This document shows, in pieces, positions 17,750 to 25,938 of a stretch of 45,032 bases of DNA. Every line of letters starts with the position of its first letter. Positions within the stretch are counted from its first letter, which is position 1. The stretch is from Pseudomonas sp. GM48 (GTDB lineage Bacteria > Pseudomonadota > Gammaproteobacteria > Pseudomonadales > Pseudomonadaceae). Under the pieces are notes generated by a model. It had not been told where the DNA came from, ran no database searches, and saw only the letters and a program-made list of their open reading frames with translations. The stretch covers positions 1 through 45,032 of the forward strand of contig NZ_AKJM01000077.1 in the NCBI RefSeq assembly GCF_000282335.1. The letters run 5' to 3'. Both the position numbers and the translations under genes were made by a program.

Positions 17750-18289
17750 ATGAACGATAAAAAAGCTCAAACCCGCGAACGCATCCTCAAGGCTGCCAGC
17801 GCAGCGCTGATTCAGCGTGGCCCGGCCGAGCCAAGCGTGGGCGAAGTGATGGGGGCGGCAGGCCTGACGGTCGGCGGCTTCTACGCACACTTCGAAAGCA
17901 AGGACGCGATGATGCTCGAGGCGTTCAAGCAATTGCTCAGTCATCGCCGCGACCTGATTGCCGACATGGACGCGGAGTTGACCGGCGAAGAGCGTCGCGC
18001 GTTGGTGGCAGCGTTTTACCTGTCGCGCAAGCATCGTGACTCCTCCGAATCGGCATGTCCGATCCCGGCATCGGTTGGCGAACTGGGGCGGCTGCCGGAA
18101 GCGTTTCGTGTCGCTCTGAATGAACATGTGGAAATGATGGTCGCGCAGTTGGCGGCCAGTCCTGAAGAAACCGAAAAAGCCCTGGCCGATATGGCCTTGA
18201 TGGTGGGTGGGCTGGCTCTGGCGCGGGCGCTGGGGCCGGGAGAGTTATCCGATCGATTACTGCGCGCCGCCAAATCGGCAGTGCGTTGA
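17750..18289 (+). CDS. TetR family transcriptional regulator
   Basis: DNA-binding repressor of 179 aa. The N-terminal helix-turn-helix is visible at residues 8-50 (RERILKAASAALIQRG, then VMGAAGLTVGGFYAHFESKDAM, the typical TetR recognition pattern). The rest is an all-helical ligand-binding and dimer domain. It contains a single Cys near residue 102 (ESACPIP), a feature seen in the TetR_C subgroup exemplified by YcdC/AcrR-like proteins. Ribosome site GGAGG six nt before ATG 17750. The alpha/beta hydrolase starts 29 bp downstream on the same strand, so it is probably the regulated partner. The ligand is unknown. Confidence 0.92.
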   Translation: MNDKKAQTRERILKAASAALIQRGPAEPSVGEVMGAAGLTVGGFYAHFESKDAMMLEAFKQLLSHRRDLIADMDAELTGEERRALVAAFYLSRKHRDSSESACPIPASVGELGRLPEAFRVALNEHVEMMVAQLAASPEETEKALADMALMVGGLALARALGPGELSDRLLRAAKSAVR

Positions 18290-18318
18290 CCTGAAGGCTG
18301 CGGCCTGAGGAGAATGCG

Positions 18319-19152
18319 ATGAGCGCGTTAAAGTGGGTTCGTGGCGTTAATGGCACCTTGGGCTGGTTTGCCCCGAAACTGGTCGCAAGCAAAATGCGAC
18401 TGGCCTTCATGACACCGCGGGATCTGCCGCCCCGTGACTGGGAGCTGCCGCTGTTGGCGAGGTCCGAGCGCATTACCCTGCGGTTTGGTCTTTCGGCCCT
18501 GCGCTGGGGGCAAGGCCCGGCAGTGATGCTGATGCATGGCTGGGAAGGTCGGCCGACACAGTTTGCCAGTCTCATCACCGCGCTGGTTGATAGCGGTTAC
18601 TCCGTCATCGCCCTGGATGGTCCGGCTCACGGTCGCTCACCGGGCAGCGAGGCCAATGTGGTGTTGTTTGCTCGTGCCATGCTTGAAGCTGCTGCCGAAT
18701 TGCCACCTTTGCAAGCGGTCATCGGACACTCCATGGGCGGTGCCAGTGCCATGCTCGCGGTCCAGTTGGGCCTGCGTACAGAGACCCTGGTCAGCATTGC
18801 CGCGCCGGCGCGGATTCTCGGCGTACTGCGTGGTTTCGCCCGTTATGTGGGGCTACCGCCGAAGGCTCGCTCGGCGTTCATTCGCCAGGTGGAGGAGGAT
18901 GTCGGCATGCGTGCCGCAATGCTGGATGTTGCGCACTATCAACTCGACATGCCAGGCCTGATCGTTCACGCCGAAGATGACAACTTTGTCCCCGTCAGCG
19001 AGTCGGAATTGATCCACGAAGCGTGGTTCGACAGCCGCTTGTTGCGCTTGAAGGACGGCGGCCATCAGCGAGTACTGGCTGACCCTCGGATGATTGATGG
19101 CGTGTTATCACTGCTGGCCGGGCGCAGTCTGCAATCACGCCAATCCGCCTGA
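18319..19152 (+). CDS. Alpha/beta hydrolase
   Basis: Cytoplasmic serine hydrolase of 277 aa, probably an esterase or lipase-like enzyme. The nucleophile elbow is GHSMGG with Ser138. The oxyanion region is the MHGWEGRP segment near residue 74. The catalytic Asp is likely in HAEDDNFVP and the His in GGHQRVL near residue 240. No signal peptide is present. GAGGAG lies 7 nt before ATG 18319, and the gene follows the TetR regulator in an apparent operon. The thioesterase gene follows 49 bp later. The substrate cannot be assigned. Confidence 0.9.
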   Translation: MSALKWVRGVNGTLGWFAPKLVASKMRLAFMTPRDLPPRDWELPLLARSERITLRFGLSALRWGQGPAVMLMHGWEGRPTQFASLITALVDSGYSVIALDGPAHGRSPGSEANVVLFARAMLEAAAELPPLQAVIGHSMGGASAMLAVQLGLRTETLVSIAAPARILGVLRGFARYVGLPPKARSAFIRQVEEDVGMRAAMLDVAHYQLDMPGLIVHAEDDNFVPVSESELIHEAWFDSRLLRLKDGGHQRVLADPRMIDGVLSLLAGRSLQSRQSA

Positions 19153-19201
19153 GCTTCCGTTACACTGCCCCGGTCGAAATTATCTGACCGGGGAGTCGGG
19201 C

Positions 19202-19651
19202 ATGGGCTGGGATCGGGAAACGCCATTTATCATTGATCTGCAAGTGGGCGCCGAGGACATTGACGGGTTGGGGCACGCGAACAACGCAGTCTACGTGACC
19301 TGGCTCGAACGCTGCGCCTGGCGCCACTCCCAGCGCCTTGGCCTGGACCTGGTCGAGTATCGGCGGCTGGACCGGGCGATGGCGGTGGTGCGGCATGAGA
19401 TCGATTACCTGGCGGCAGCCTATGAGGATGATGAGTTGCAATTGGCGACCTGGATCGTTGATTGGGACCAGCGCCTGAAAATGACCCGGCACTTCCAGTT
19501 GAAGCGCCCCAGCGATAATTCGACGTTGCTGCGGGCGCAGACCACTTTCGTCTGCATCGAGCTGTCCACCGGCAAGCCCAAGCGCATGCCGGCAGAATTC
19601 ATCGAGGGCTATGGCCCGGCGATCCGGGTGCAGGAGTTGGTGCAACCCTGA
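19202..19651 (+). CDS. Hotdog-fold acyl-CoA thioesterase (4HBT family)
   Basis: 149-aa hydrolase of a CoA thioester. The 4-hydroxybenzoyl-CoA thioesterase/YbgC signature is present: DIDGLGHANNAVYVTWLE, in which the Asp, the HxNNxxY pattern and the following helix form the active site. The remainder matches a single hotdog domain, which acts as a dimer or tetramer. The start ATG 19202 follows GGGGAG at 7-nt spacing. A longer frame overlapping the hydrolase gene is not supported. It is on the same strand as, and close behind, the TetR-hydrolase pair, so the three may form a lipid or acyl-CoA related unit, but the link is only positional. Confidence 0.9.
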   Translation: MGWDRETPFIIDLQVGAEDIDGLGHANNAVYVTWLERCAWRHSQRLGLDLVEYRRLDRAMAVVRHEIDYLAAAYEDDELQLATWIVDWDQRLKMTRHFQLKRPSDNSTLLRAQTTFVCIELSTGKPKRMPAEFIEGYGPAIRVQELVQP

Positions 19652-19656
19652 TTCCA

Positions 19657-19745
19657 TGTGGGAGCGGGCTTGCTCGCGAATGCATTGTGTCAGCAAATTA
19701 GATGTTGGCTGACACGACGCTTTCGCGAGTAAGCCCGCTCCCACA
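19657..19745. repeat. REP doublet (GTGGGAGCGGGCTTGCTCG family)
   Basis: Left arm TGTGGGAGCGGGCTTGCTCG at 19657. The right arm ending at 19745 has one change (GAGTAAG for GAGCAAG). It begins 5 bp after the thioesterase stop codon. Confidence 0.9.
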
Positions 19746-19821
19746 ATGGATTTGCGATGTTCTGCAGATTTTCCCTGAAACCCAGTAAACTGCCGCACGT
19801 TTTTCCTTGAGTGTGTTTTCC

Positions 19822-20781
19822 ATGCAAATTGCTTTGGCGCCCATGGAGGGGTTGGTCGACGACATCCTGCGCGATGTGCTGACCCGCGTGGGTGGTATTG
19901 ACTGGTGCGTGACCGAGTTCATTCGGGTCAACGACCAGTTGCTGACACCTGCCTATTTCCACAAGTTCGGCCCGGAGTTGCTCAACGGTGCCAGGACTGC
20001 CTCCGGTGTGCCGCTGCGTGTGCAACTGCTCGGTTCCGATCCGGTGTGCCTGGCAGAAAATGCCGCGCTGGCTTGCGAGCTGGGTTCCGAAGTAATCGAC
20101 CTGAACTTCGGCTGTCCGGCCAAGACCGTCAACAAGTCCCGTGGGGGCGCGGTACTGCTCAAGGAGCCCGAGCTGCTCAACCAGATCGTCGAGCATGTCC
20201 GTCGCGCCGTCCCCGCGCACATTCCGGTCACCGCCAAGATGCGCCTGGGCTTCGACAGCCCGGACGGTTCGCTGGTGTGTGCCACGGCCCTGGCCGAAGG
20301 CGGTGCGGAACACATCGTGGTGCATGCGCGGACCAAGGTCGACGGCTACAAGCCGCCGGCGCACTGGGAGTGGATCCCGCGCGTGCAGGACGTGGTCAAG
20401 GTGCCGGTGTTCGCCAACGGTGATATCTGGAGCGTCGAAGACTGGCGCCGTTGCCGCGAGATCAGCGGCGTGGAAGACATCATGCTCGGTCGTGGCCTGG
20501 TTTCGCGTCCGGATCTGGCCCGGCAAATTGCCGCGGCGCGGGCCGGCGAAGAGGTCGTCGAGATGACCTGGGCCGAGTTGCTGCCACTGATCCAGGACTT
20601 CTGGTTGCAGGCCAAGGCACAGATGACAGCTCGTCAATCGCCGGGTCGCCTGAAGCAATGGCTGGCAATGCTGACGCGTAATTATCCCGAGGCGGTGGAG
20701 CTGTTCACCATGCTGCGTCGTGAGACCGAGCTGGATAGCGTCTCGCGTTTGCTGGGTCTGCCGGTGGCGGAAGCGGCCTGA
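19822..20781 (+). CDS. dusC: tRNA-dihydrouridine(16) synthase DusC
   Basis: FMN enzyme that reduces uridine 16 in the D loop of tRNAs. The 319-aa protein begins [14 protein letters not shown], the conserved FMN-binding start of Dus proteins. The catalytic Cys is in [17 protein letters not shown]. Further landmarks are [18 protein letters not shown] (substrate and FMN contacts) and FANGDIWS with MLGRGL for phosphate binding. The first helix and the C-terminal tRNA-binding domain fit the DusC class better than DusA or DusB. ATG 19822 is chosen over an in-frame TTG at 19807. The ribosome site is weak either way. Confidence 0.93.
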   Translation: MQIALAPMEGLVDDILRDVLTRVGGIDWCVTEFIRVNDQLLTPAYFHKFGPELLNGARTASGVPLRVQLLGSDPVCLAENAALACELGSEVIDLNFGCPAKTVNKSRGGAVLLKEPELLNQIVEHVRRAVPAHIPVTAKMRLGFDSPDGSLVCATALAEGGAEHIVVHARTKVDGYKPPAHWEWIPRVQDVVKVPVFANGDIWSVEDWRRCREISGVEDIMLGRGLVSRPDLARQIAAARAGEEVVEMTWAELLPLIQDFWLQAKAQMTARQSPGRLKQWLAMLTRNYPEAVELFTMLRRETELDSVSRLLGLPVAEAA

Positions 20782-20810
20782 AACTCTTTTTAAAAAACAG
20801 CAAATAATCT

Positions 20811-20838
20811 CTTGAAATGTAATCAGCGGTCCCTATCT
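20811..20838 (+). promoter_or_regulatory. Heat-shock (sigma-32/RpoH) promoter of ibpA
   Basis: -35 CTTGAAA (20811-20817), a 13-bp spacer and -10 CCCTATCT (20831-20838). This matches the RpoH consensus CTTGAAA / CCCCATnT at nearly every position. Confidence 0.88.
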
Positions 20839-20844
20839 AAGGAA

Positions 20845-20911
20845 TACGCGATGCCGAATTCGGGTCGCGGAGACAAAAAACCTTGCTGATTGTTTTCAGG
20901 AGATTTGAATC
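20845..20911 (+). promoter_or_regulatory. ROSE-like RNA thermometer in the ibpA leader
   Basis: The leader of about 67 nt folds into two hairpins. The first is CGCGA/TCGCG enclosing CCGAA/TTCGG (20847-20869). The second pairs CTTGCTG (20882-20888), containing the TTGCT element typical of ROSE thermometers, with the ribosome site AGGAG (20898-20902). Heating should open the second stem. Short two-hairpin ROSE elements are established for Pseudomonas ibpA. Confidence 0.8.
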
Positions 20912-21358
20912 ATGGCTACTACATTTTCCCTGGCCCCACTGTTCCGTTCCTCGGTAGGTTTCGACCGTTTCAACGATTTGTTCGAGACCGCCCTGCGCAA
21001 CGAGCCAGGCAGCAGCTATCCACCCTATAACGTGGAAAAACACGGCGACGACCAGTACCGTATTGTCATCGCAGCGGCTGGTTTCCAGGAAGAAGACCTG
21101 GAGCTCGAAGTCGAGAAGGGTGTGCTGACCATCAGTGGCGGTAAGCGCGACGCGAACGAAGACGTCACTTATCTGTATCAGGGCATTGCGCAACGTGCCT
21201 TCAAACTGTCCTTCCGTCTGGCGGACCACATCGAAATCAAGGCTGCCGGCCTGAGCAACGGTCTGTTGAGTATCGACCTGCTGCGGGTGATTCCGGAAGA
21301 GGCGAAAGCCAAGCGCATCCCGATCAACGGGACGCAAAAACCGGCTCTGCAGCACTAA
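20912..21358 (+). CDS. ibpA: Small heat shock protein, Hsp20 family
   Basis: ATP-independent chaperone that holds unfolding proteins for later refolding by DnaK and ClpB. The 148-aa protein has the IbpA layout: a short aromatic N terminus (FDRFNDLFETAL), an alpha-crystallin domain (about residues 35-125, starting YPPYNVEKHG), and the C-terminal I-x-I-type anchor RIPI needed for oligomers. The ribosome site AGGAG is 9 nt before ATG 20912 and is sequestered in the leader hairpin. It is expressed from an RpoH promoter and ended by a strong terminator, so it is a single-gene heat-shock unit. Confidence 0.96.
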   Translation: MATTFSLAPLFRSSVGFDRFNDLFETALRNEPGSSYPPYNVEKHGDDQYRIVIAAAGFQEEDLELEVEKGVLTISGGKRDANEDVTYLYQGIAQRAFKLSFRLADHIEIKAAGLSNGLLSIDLLRVIPEEAKAKRIPINGTQKPALQH

Positions 21359-21370
21359 GCCAGAGCAATG

Positions 21371-21399
21371 AAAAGGGCGCCCTTGCGGCGCCCTTTTTT
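21371..21399 (+). terminator. Terminator of ibpA
   Basis: AAAAGGGCGCC and GGCGCCCTTTT form an 11-bp stem with loop CTTGC, followed by further T's. Confidence 0.93.
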
Positions 21400-21414
21400 A
21401 TTTTACGCATACCC

Positions 21415-21548
21415 TGTAGCAGCTGGCGAAGACTGCGTTCGGCTGCGAAGCAGTCGTAAAACTTGTGTGCCAAATGCTCCTGAAACACCGCGGAGTCTGG
21501 CTTGACGACTGCTTCGCAGCCGAACGCAGGCTTCGCCAGCTGCTACAG
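21415..21548. repeat. REP doublet (TGTAGCAGCTG family), copy 2
   Basis: TGTAGCAGCTGGCGAAG at the left and CTTCGCCAGCTGCTACA at the right are perfect inverted arms. Second inner arms GACTGCTTCGCAGCC also pair with the left half. It lies 8 bp from the end of the convergent PAS-GGDEF-EAL gene. Confidence 0.92.
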
Positions 21549-21555
21549 GGATGGG

Positions 21556-24500
21556 TTATTTCAGGAGTTTTTGAAACTCCTCAACCGGCAACGGCTGGCT
21601 GTGCAGATAGCCCTGATAAAAATGGCAATCCAGCCCCTGCAAGAACTCAAGCTGCTCCGCTGTTTCCACCCCTTCGGCAATCACCTTCAAGTCCAGGCTG
21701 TGGGCCATGGCGACAATGGCGCGGATGATCTCGGCGTCGTTCGGGTCGCTGGTGGCGTCGCGGATGAACGACTTGTCGATTTTCAGGGTATCGACCGGCA
21801 AGCGCTTGAGGTAGGTCAGCGAGGAATAGCCGGTGCCGAAGTCGTCCATGGCGAAGCTCACACCGAGTTTTTTCAGGCGGCGCATTTTGCCGATGGTGTC
21901 TTCCAGGTTCTGGATCACGATGCCTTCGGTGATTTCCAGCTTCAACAGAGAGCAGGGCAGGCCATAGCTGGACAGGCTGTTTTCGACGCGCTCGACGAAA
22001 TCGTTCTGGCGGAACTGGCGCGGGCTGATGTTCACGCACAGGCTGAATTTGTACGGGTTCACCAGGCCTCGGTCGATCAATTGCTTGAACGCCTGACAGG
22101 CTTCGTCGAGGATCCAGGTGCCGACCTCCAGAATCAATCCGCTGTCTTCCAGCACCTTGATGAACTCGGTGGGGGACTGCGCACCCAGCTCCGGATGATT
22201 CCAGCGCACCAGTGCCTCGGCTCCGACGATGCGATCGCCGCGGGCGTCGACCTGGGGTTGGTAATGCACGCGAAACTCGCCCCGGGACAGAGCCAGGCGC
22301 AAGTCGGTTTCCATGCGCAGACGTTCGCTCGCGGCCTTCTGCATGGTGTTGTGGTACATCTGCGCGGTATTGCGACCCGAGTCCTTGGCGCGATAGAGCG
22401 CGATGTCGGCACGCTTGAGCAGGTCGGTCGGGGTCGAGCCGTGATCGGGGATCAGTGCAATGCCGATACTTGGTGTCACTTGCAGGCGCTGGCCGTCGAG
22501 GAACATCGGTTCGGACAGCAGCTCGCGGATGGTGTCGGCCAGTTCGCGCACCTGATTGCTGACCTCGCTGCGTGAACCTTCGAGGCCGCTGAGCAACACC
22601 ACGAACTCGTCGCCGCCCAGACGCGCGACAGTGTCCTCCATGCGCACGCTGGCCTCCAGGCGCGCGGTGATGATTTTCAGCACGGTATCGCCCACCGGGT
22701 GCCCGAGGGAGTCGTTGATGTGCTTGAAGTGGTCGAGGTCGAGGAACATTAGCGCACCACGTAAATTGTGGCGTTTGAGCAGGGCAATTTGCTGGCTCAG
22801 GCGGTCCATCAGCAGGGCGCGGTTGGGCAGGTTGGTCAGTGGGTCGTGGTAGGCCAGGTGGCGGATCTGTGCTTCGGCGTTTTTCAGCAGGCTGACGTCT
22901 CGCGCGGTCAGCAGCAGGCAGGCGGTTTCGTTAAGGGTAATCGGCTCCACCGAGACTTCGACGGTGAGCAGTTCGCCGCGCTTGTTGCGCCCGAGCATTT
23001 CCTGGTGATGAACCCGACCCTTGATCTGCAATTCGGCGAGCAGCGCCGAGCGTTGTTTTTCTTCAGCCCATATCCCGACCTGATACACCGTGCGGCCTAC
23101 CACTTCCTCGGCGCGATAACCGGTCAGGCGGCAGAAACCGTCGTTGACCTCCAGATAGCGTCCGGTATCGCGCTCGGTGATGGTGATGGCGTCGGGGCTG
23201 GAGTGAAAGGCCTTGGCGAATTTTTCTTCACTGGCCTTGAGTGCCGCTTCCGAGCGCTGTTGCTGGGTGATATCGCGTAGCGTGGTGACGATGCAGGGCT
23301 GGTCGCCGACGCTGATCTGGCGGCTGGAAATCACGCAAGTCAGGACCTGTCCGTCCTTGTGCTGGACGAGAATGGCCACGTTGTTCAGGCCTTGTTCGCG
23401 GATGACTTGTTCGATCCGTCGCAGGCTTTTCGCCGAAGCGTCCCACAGGCCGATTTCGTCGGCGCTGCGGCCGATCACATCGGCGGTGCTCCAGCCGAAG
23501 GTCTGGGTGAAGCTGGAGTTGATTTCAATGAACTGGCCGCTGTCCTGATGGGTGACACAGATCGGATCGGGGCTGACCTGGAACAGCGTGGCGAATTTTT
23601 CTTCGGAGGCCACCAGTTGTTGTTCGCGCTCCACCTGGTCAGTGATGTCGAGCAGGGTGCCGGCCATGCGCACCGGCACGCCGTTTTCATCGCGGTAGAG
23701 GCGGGCGCGGCTTTCCAGGTAACGCGAGCTGCCGTCGGGCAGTTGCACGCGGTAGGTCAATTGATAGTTGCCGGCCGGGCCTTCACGCAGGCTGCGGTAA
23801 GCGTCGCGCATGGTGTCGCGTTCTTCACCGGGCACGCCTTCGAAAAACTCGTCGAAGGACTCGTGAAAGGGTTTGGCTTCCAGGCCGTGCAATTGAGCGG
23901 CCCGTGCCGACCCGTAGAGCATACCGCTGGGAATGTGCCAGTCCCAGGTGCCGAGTTGCGCCGAGTCCAGGGCCAGGTCGAGGCGTTCCTGGCTGTCCTT
24001 GAGGGCATGTTCGGCGACTTTGCGTTCGGTGGTGTCGAGGAAGGTGCTCAATAGATAGGGCTGGCCTTCGAGCTCGACTTTTTGCGCACTGAGGATGCCG
24101 TCGTGGATCTGGCCATTGCTGGCGCGAAACTGCACTTCCATGCTGACCAGTTCGCCTTTGGCTTTGGTGGCCTTGACCAGTTCAGCCCGCTGCTCGGGGT
24201 GCACCCACAGGCCCAGTTCCAGGGTGGTGCGGCCGATGGCGTTTTGCACCGGCCAGCCGAACAGGCTTTCGAAGTACTGGTTGGCTTCGCTAATCAGGCC
24301 GTCCTCCTGGCGTGTCAGCAGGACCATGTTCGGGCACAGGTGAAACAGGGTGGCGAAGCGTTTTTCCGAGCTGCTCAACGCCTGTTCGCGTTGGCGCTGG
24401 TGGGTAATCTCGCGGATTACGCCGATCATCCGTGGCCTGCCGTGCTTGTCCGGCAACAGGCTGCCGTTGATTTCCAGCCAGTGCAGGCTGCCATCGGGCC

Positions 24501-24834
24501 AGCGGATGCGGTGATGCATCGCTTGTTCCAGTGGCGCGCCAGCGATGACCGCATGAAACGCGCGAAGGGTTTTCGCGCGATCTTCCGGGGGCAGCAGGTC
24601 GAGGTACTCCAGATCCGACGGCAAGGGTTTCCGGGGATCGAAGCCGAACAGCGCCTGCGTGCCTCGGGACCAACTGATCTGCCCGCGCTCGATGTCCCAA
24701 TACCAGGCGCCCAGGCGCGCGCCGTTGAGCGCGGCCAACAATTGCGGGGCACTTTCCCAGCTCTGTTCGGAGCTTTTCGGGTCAAGTGCCTGTATGCGCG
24801 GCATTGGTGGAATACGGTCAACAGATTTGGGCAT
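21556..24834 (-). CDS. Multi-PAS GGDEF-EAL cyclic di-GMP enzyme
   Basis: Cytoplasmic 1092-aa signalling protein with no membrane helix. About five PAS domains lie at roughly residues 35-150, 158-275, 285-405, 415-530 and 540-655, each ending in a D-(I/T)T-type linker (REITHQ, LDTTER, LDITDQ, RDITQQ). A GGDEF domain (about 656-825) has the intact motif RLGGDEF and an RxxD inhibition site (RMED). An EAL domain (about 840-1090) has EALVRW, NISPRQF, LEITEG, DDFGTGYSS, KIDKSF and AEGVET. All residues needed for synthesis and for hydrolysis of c-di-GMP are present. The net activity is presumably set by PAS inputs. ATG 24834 follows AAGG at 7 nt and is preferred over TTG 24840. Confidence 0.93.
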   Translation of the reverse strand: MPKSVDRIPPMPRIQALDPKSSEQSWESAPQLLAALNGARLGAWYWDIERGQISWSRGTQALFGFDPRKPLPSDLEYLDLLPPEDRAKTLRAFHAVIAGAPLEQAMHHRIRWPDGSLHWLEINGSLLPDKHGRPRMIGVIREITHQRQREQALSSSEKRFATLFHLCPNMVLLTRQEDGLISEANQYFESLFGWPVQNAIGRTTLELGLWVHPEQRAELVKATKAKGELVSMEVQFRASNGQIHDGILSAQKVELEGQPYLLSTFLDTTERKVAEHALKDSQERLDLALDSAQLGTWDWHIPSGMLYGSARAAQLHGLEAKPFHESFDEFFEGVPGEERDTMRDAYRSLREGPAGNYQLTYRVQLPDGSSRYLESRARLYRDENGVPVRMAGTLLDITDQVEREQQLVASEEKFATLFQVSPDPICVTHQDSGQFIEINSSFTQTFGWSTADVIGRSADEIGLWDASAKSLRRIEQVIREQGLNNVAILVQHKDGQVLTCVISSRQISVGDQPCIVTTLRDITQQQRSEAALKASEEKFAKAFHSSPDAITITERDTGRYLEVNDGFCRLTGYRAEEVVGRTVYQVGIWAEEKQRSALLAELQIKGRVHHQEMLGRNKRGELLTVEVSVEPITLNETACLLLTARDVSLLKNAEAQIRHLAYHDPLTNLPNRALLMDRLSQQIALLKRHNLRGALMFLDLDHFKHINDSLGHPVGDTVLKIITARLEASVRMEDTVARLGGDEFVVLLSGLEGSRSEVSNQVRELADTIRELLSEPMFLDGQRLQVTPSIGIALIPDHGSTPTDLLKRADIALYRAKDSGRNTAQMYHNTMQKAASERLRMETDLRLALSRGEFRVHYQPQVDARGDRIVGAEALVRWNHPELGAQSPTEFIKVLEDSGLILEVGTWILDEACQAFKQLIDRGLVNPYKFSLCVNISPRQFRQNDFVERVENSLSSYGLPCSLLKLEITEGIVIQNLEDTIGKMRRLKKLGVSFAMDDFGTGYSSLTYLKRLPVDTLKIDKSFIRDATSDPNDAEIIRAIVAMAHSLDLKVIAEGVETAEQLEFLQGLDCHFYQGYLHSQPLPVEEFQKLLK

Positions 24835-24899
24835 TGGCAAGCCTTAGGCTGAATGGGCGTTTGGTACAGGTATTCGCGGCTCTATAGGAGTAGCACAAG

Positions 24900-25790
24900 T
24901 TAGCCTCGATTCCCTGGCAGATCGAGTTGAGCATCCAGCAAGGCCATGAAGGCTCGTGCAGCATTCGACAGTGTCCTTTCTGTGTGCAGGATATAGCCTA
25001 GCTGGCGAGTGAGTTGTATGCCCGGCAAAGGTATGCGCGCCACTTGGTCATCGAGCATGGTGCGCGGCAAAACACTCCAGGCCAGGCCGATCGAGACCAT
25101 CATCTTGATGGTTTCCAGGTAGTTGGTGCTCATGGCGATATTTGGCGTCAGGCCCTGGGCTTCGAACAGCCGCTGCACGATATGGTGAGTAAAAGTATTA
25201 CCGCCGGGGAATACTGCCGGGTGTCGGGCGATGTCCGACAGGCTGACTTTGCCATTGTTGAGCAGTGAATGTTCCGGGGCGACCACGAAATCCAGCGGAT
25301 CGTCCCAAACCGGGGTGGCCTTGACCAGTGCATGGGGTTCCGGCGCGAGGGTGATGACCGCCAGTTCGGCACGGCCATGGAGAATTTCCTCGTAGGCCAC
25401 TTCTGAATCGAGGAACTGAATGTCCAGCGCCACTTGTGGGTAGCGTCGGGTGAATTCCCTTAATAAGGGCGGCAAACGGTGCAGGCCGATATGGTGACTG
25501 GTAGCCAGGGTCAGACGGCCGGTCACTTCACCTGTGAGGTTGGTCAGGGCGCGGCGCGTATCATCAAGCACATTCAGAATCTGATAGGCGCGCGGCAGCA
25601 GGGCGCGGCCAGCCTCGGTCAGGCTGACTTCCCGGCCCAGACGATCAAACAACCGCACCTTCAATTGCTGCTCAAGCCCGGCGATGCGTTTGCTGATCGC
25701 CGGTTGGGTCAGGTGCAGCTGTTCGCCCGCGCCAGAGAAGCTCCCGGTCTCGGCGATGGCTATAAAGGCATTGAGGTTGGCGAGATCCAT
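24900..25790 (-). CDS. LysR family regulator, divergent from leuC
   Basis: 296-aa LysR-type regulator. The winged helix-turn-helix is at residues 1-60 (FIAIAETGSFSGAGEQLHLTQPAISKRIAGLEQQL), followed by the linker helix and a two-lobe effector domain. It lies head to head with leuC across 148 bp that contain a TTAT-N7-ATAA box, so it most likely autoregulates and controls leuCD. By analogy with other pseudomonad leu clusters it would respond to a leucine-pathway intermediate, but the effector cannot be read from the sequence. ATG 25790 is used because the family pattern starts MDLANLNAF. An extra 10 codons upstream add nothing recognisable. Confidence 0.92.
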   Translation of the reverse strand: MDLANLNAFIAIAETGSFSGAGEQLHLTQPAISKRIAGLEQQLKVRLFDRLGREVSLTEAGRALLPRAYQILNVLDDTRRALTNLTGEVTGRLTLATSHHIGLHRLPPLLREFTRRYPQVALDIQFLDSEVAYEEILHGRAELAVITLAPEPHALVKATPVWDDPLDFVVAPEHSLLNNGKVSLSDIARHPAVFPGGNTFTHHIVQRLFEAQGLTPNIAMSTNYLETIKMMVSIGLAWSVLPRTMLDDQVARIPLPGIQLTRQLGYILHTERTLSNAARAFMALLDAQLDLPGNRG

Positions 25791-25807
25791 GGTTGTATTC
25801 CAGTCGG

Positions 25808-25862
25808 TTATCCAAAGCATAAAAAATATGAATTTGAGTTATTTAATGTAACCCCATAGGAT
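25808..25862 (+). promoter_or_regulatory. leuC promoter with LysR box
   Basis: The dyad TTAT-CCAAAGC-ATAA at 25808-25822 has T-N11-A geometry. It is followed by -35 TTGAGT (25834-25839), a 17-bp spacer and -10 TAGGAT (25857-25862). The dyad centre is about 54 bp before the expected start of transcription, a normal place for LysR recognition sites. Confidence 0.7.
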
Positions 25863-25938
25863 CGACCTCACAAGCCAAGGGGTTATTGAGTCATTCAAGG
25901 CCCGGGGCATAGAAACAAGCTGATGAGGAAACCGTCTG

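Noticed and set aside
21502..24852. Plus-strand frames opposite the PAS-GGDEF-EAL gene
   Set aside because: Several overlapping frames without motifs, all explained as complements of a gene with intact catalytic signatures.
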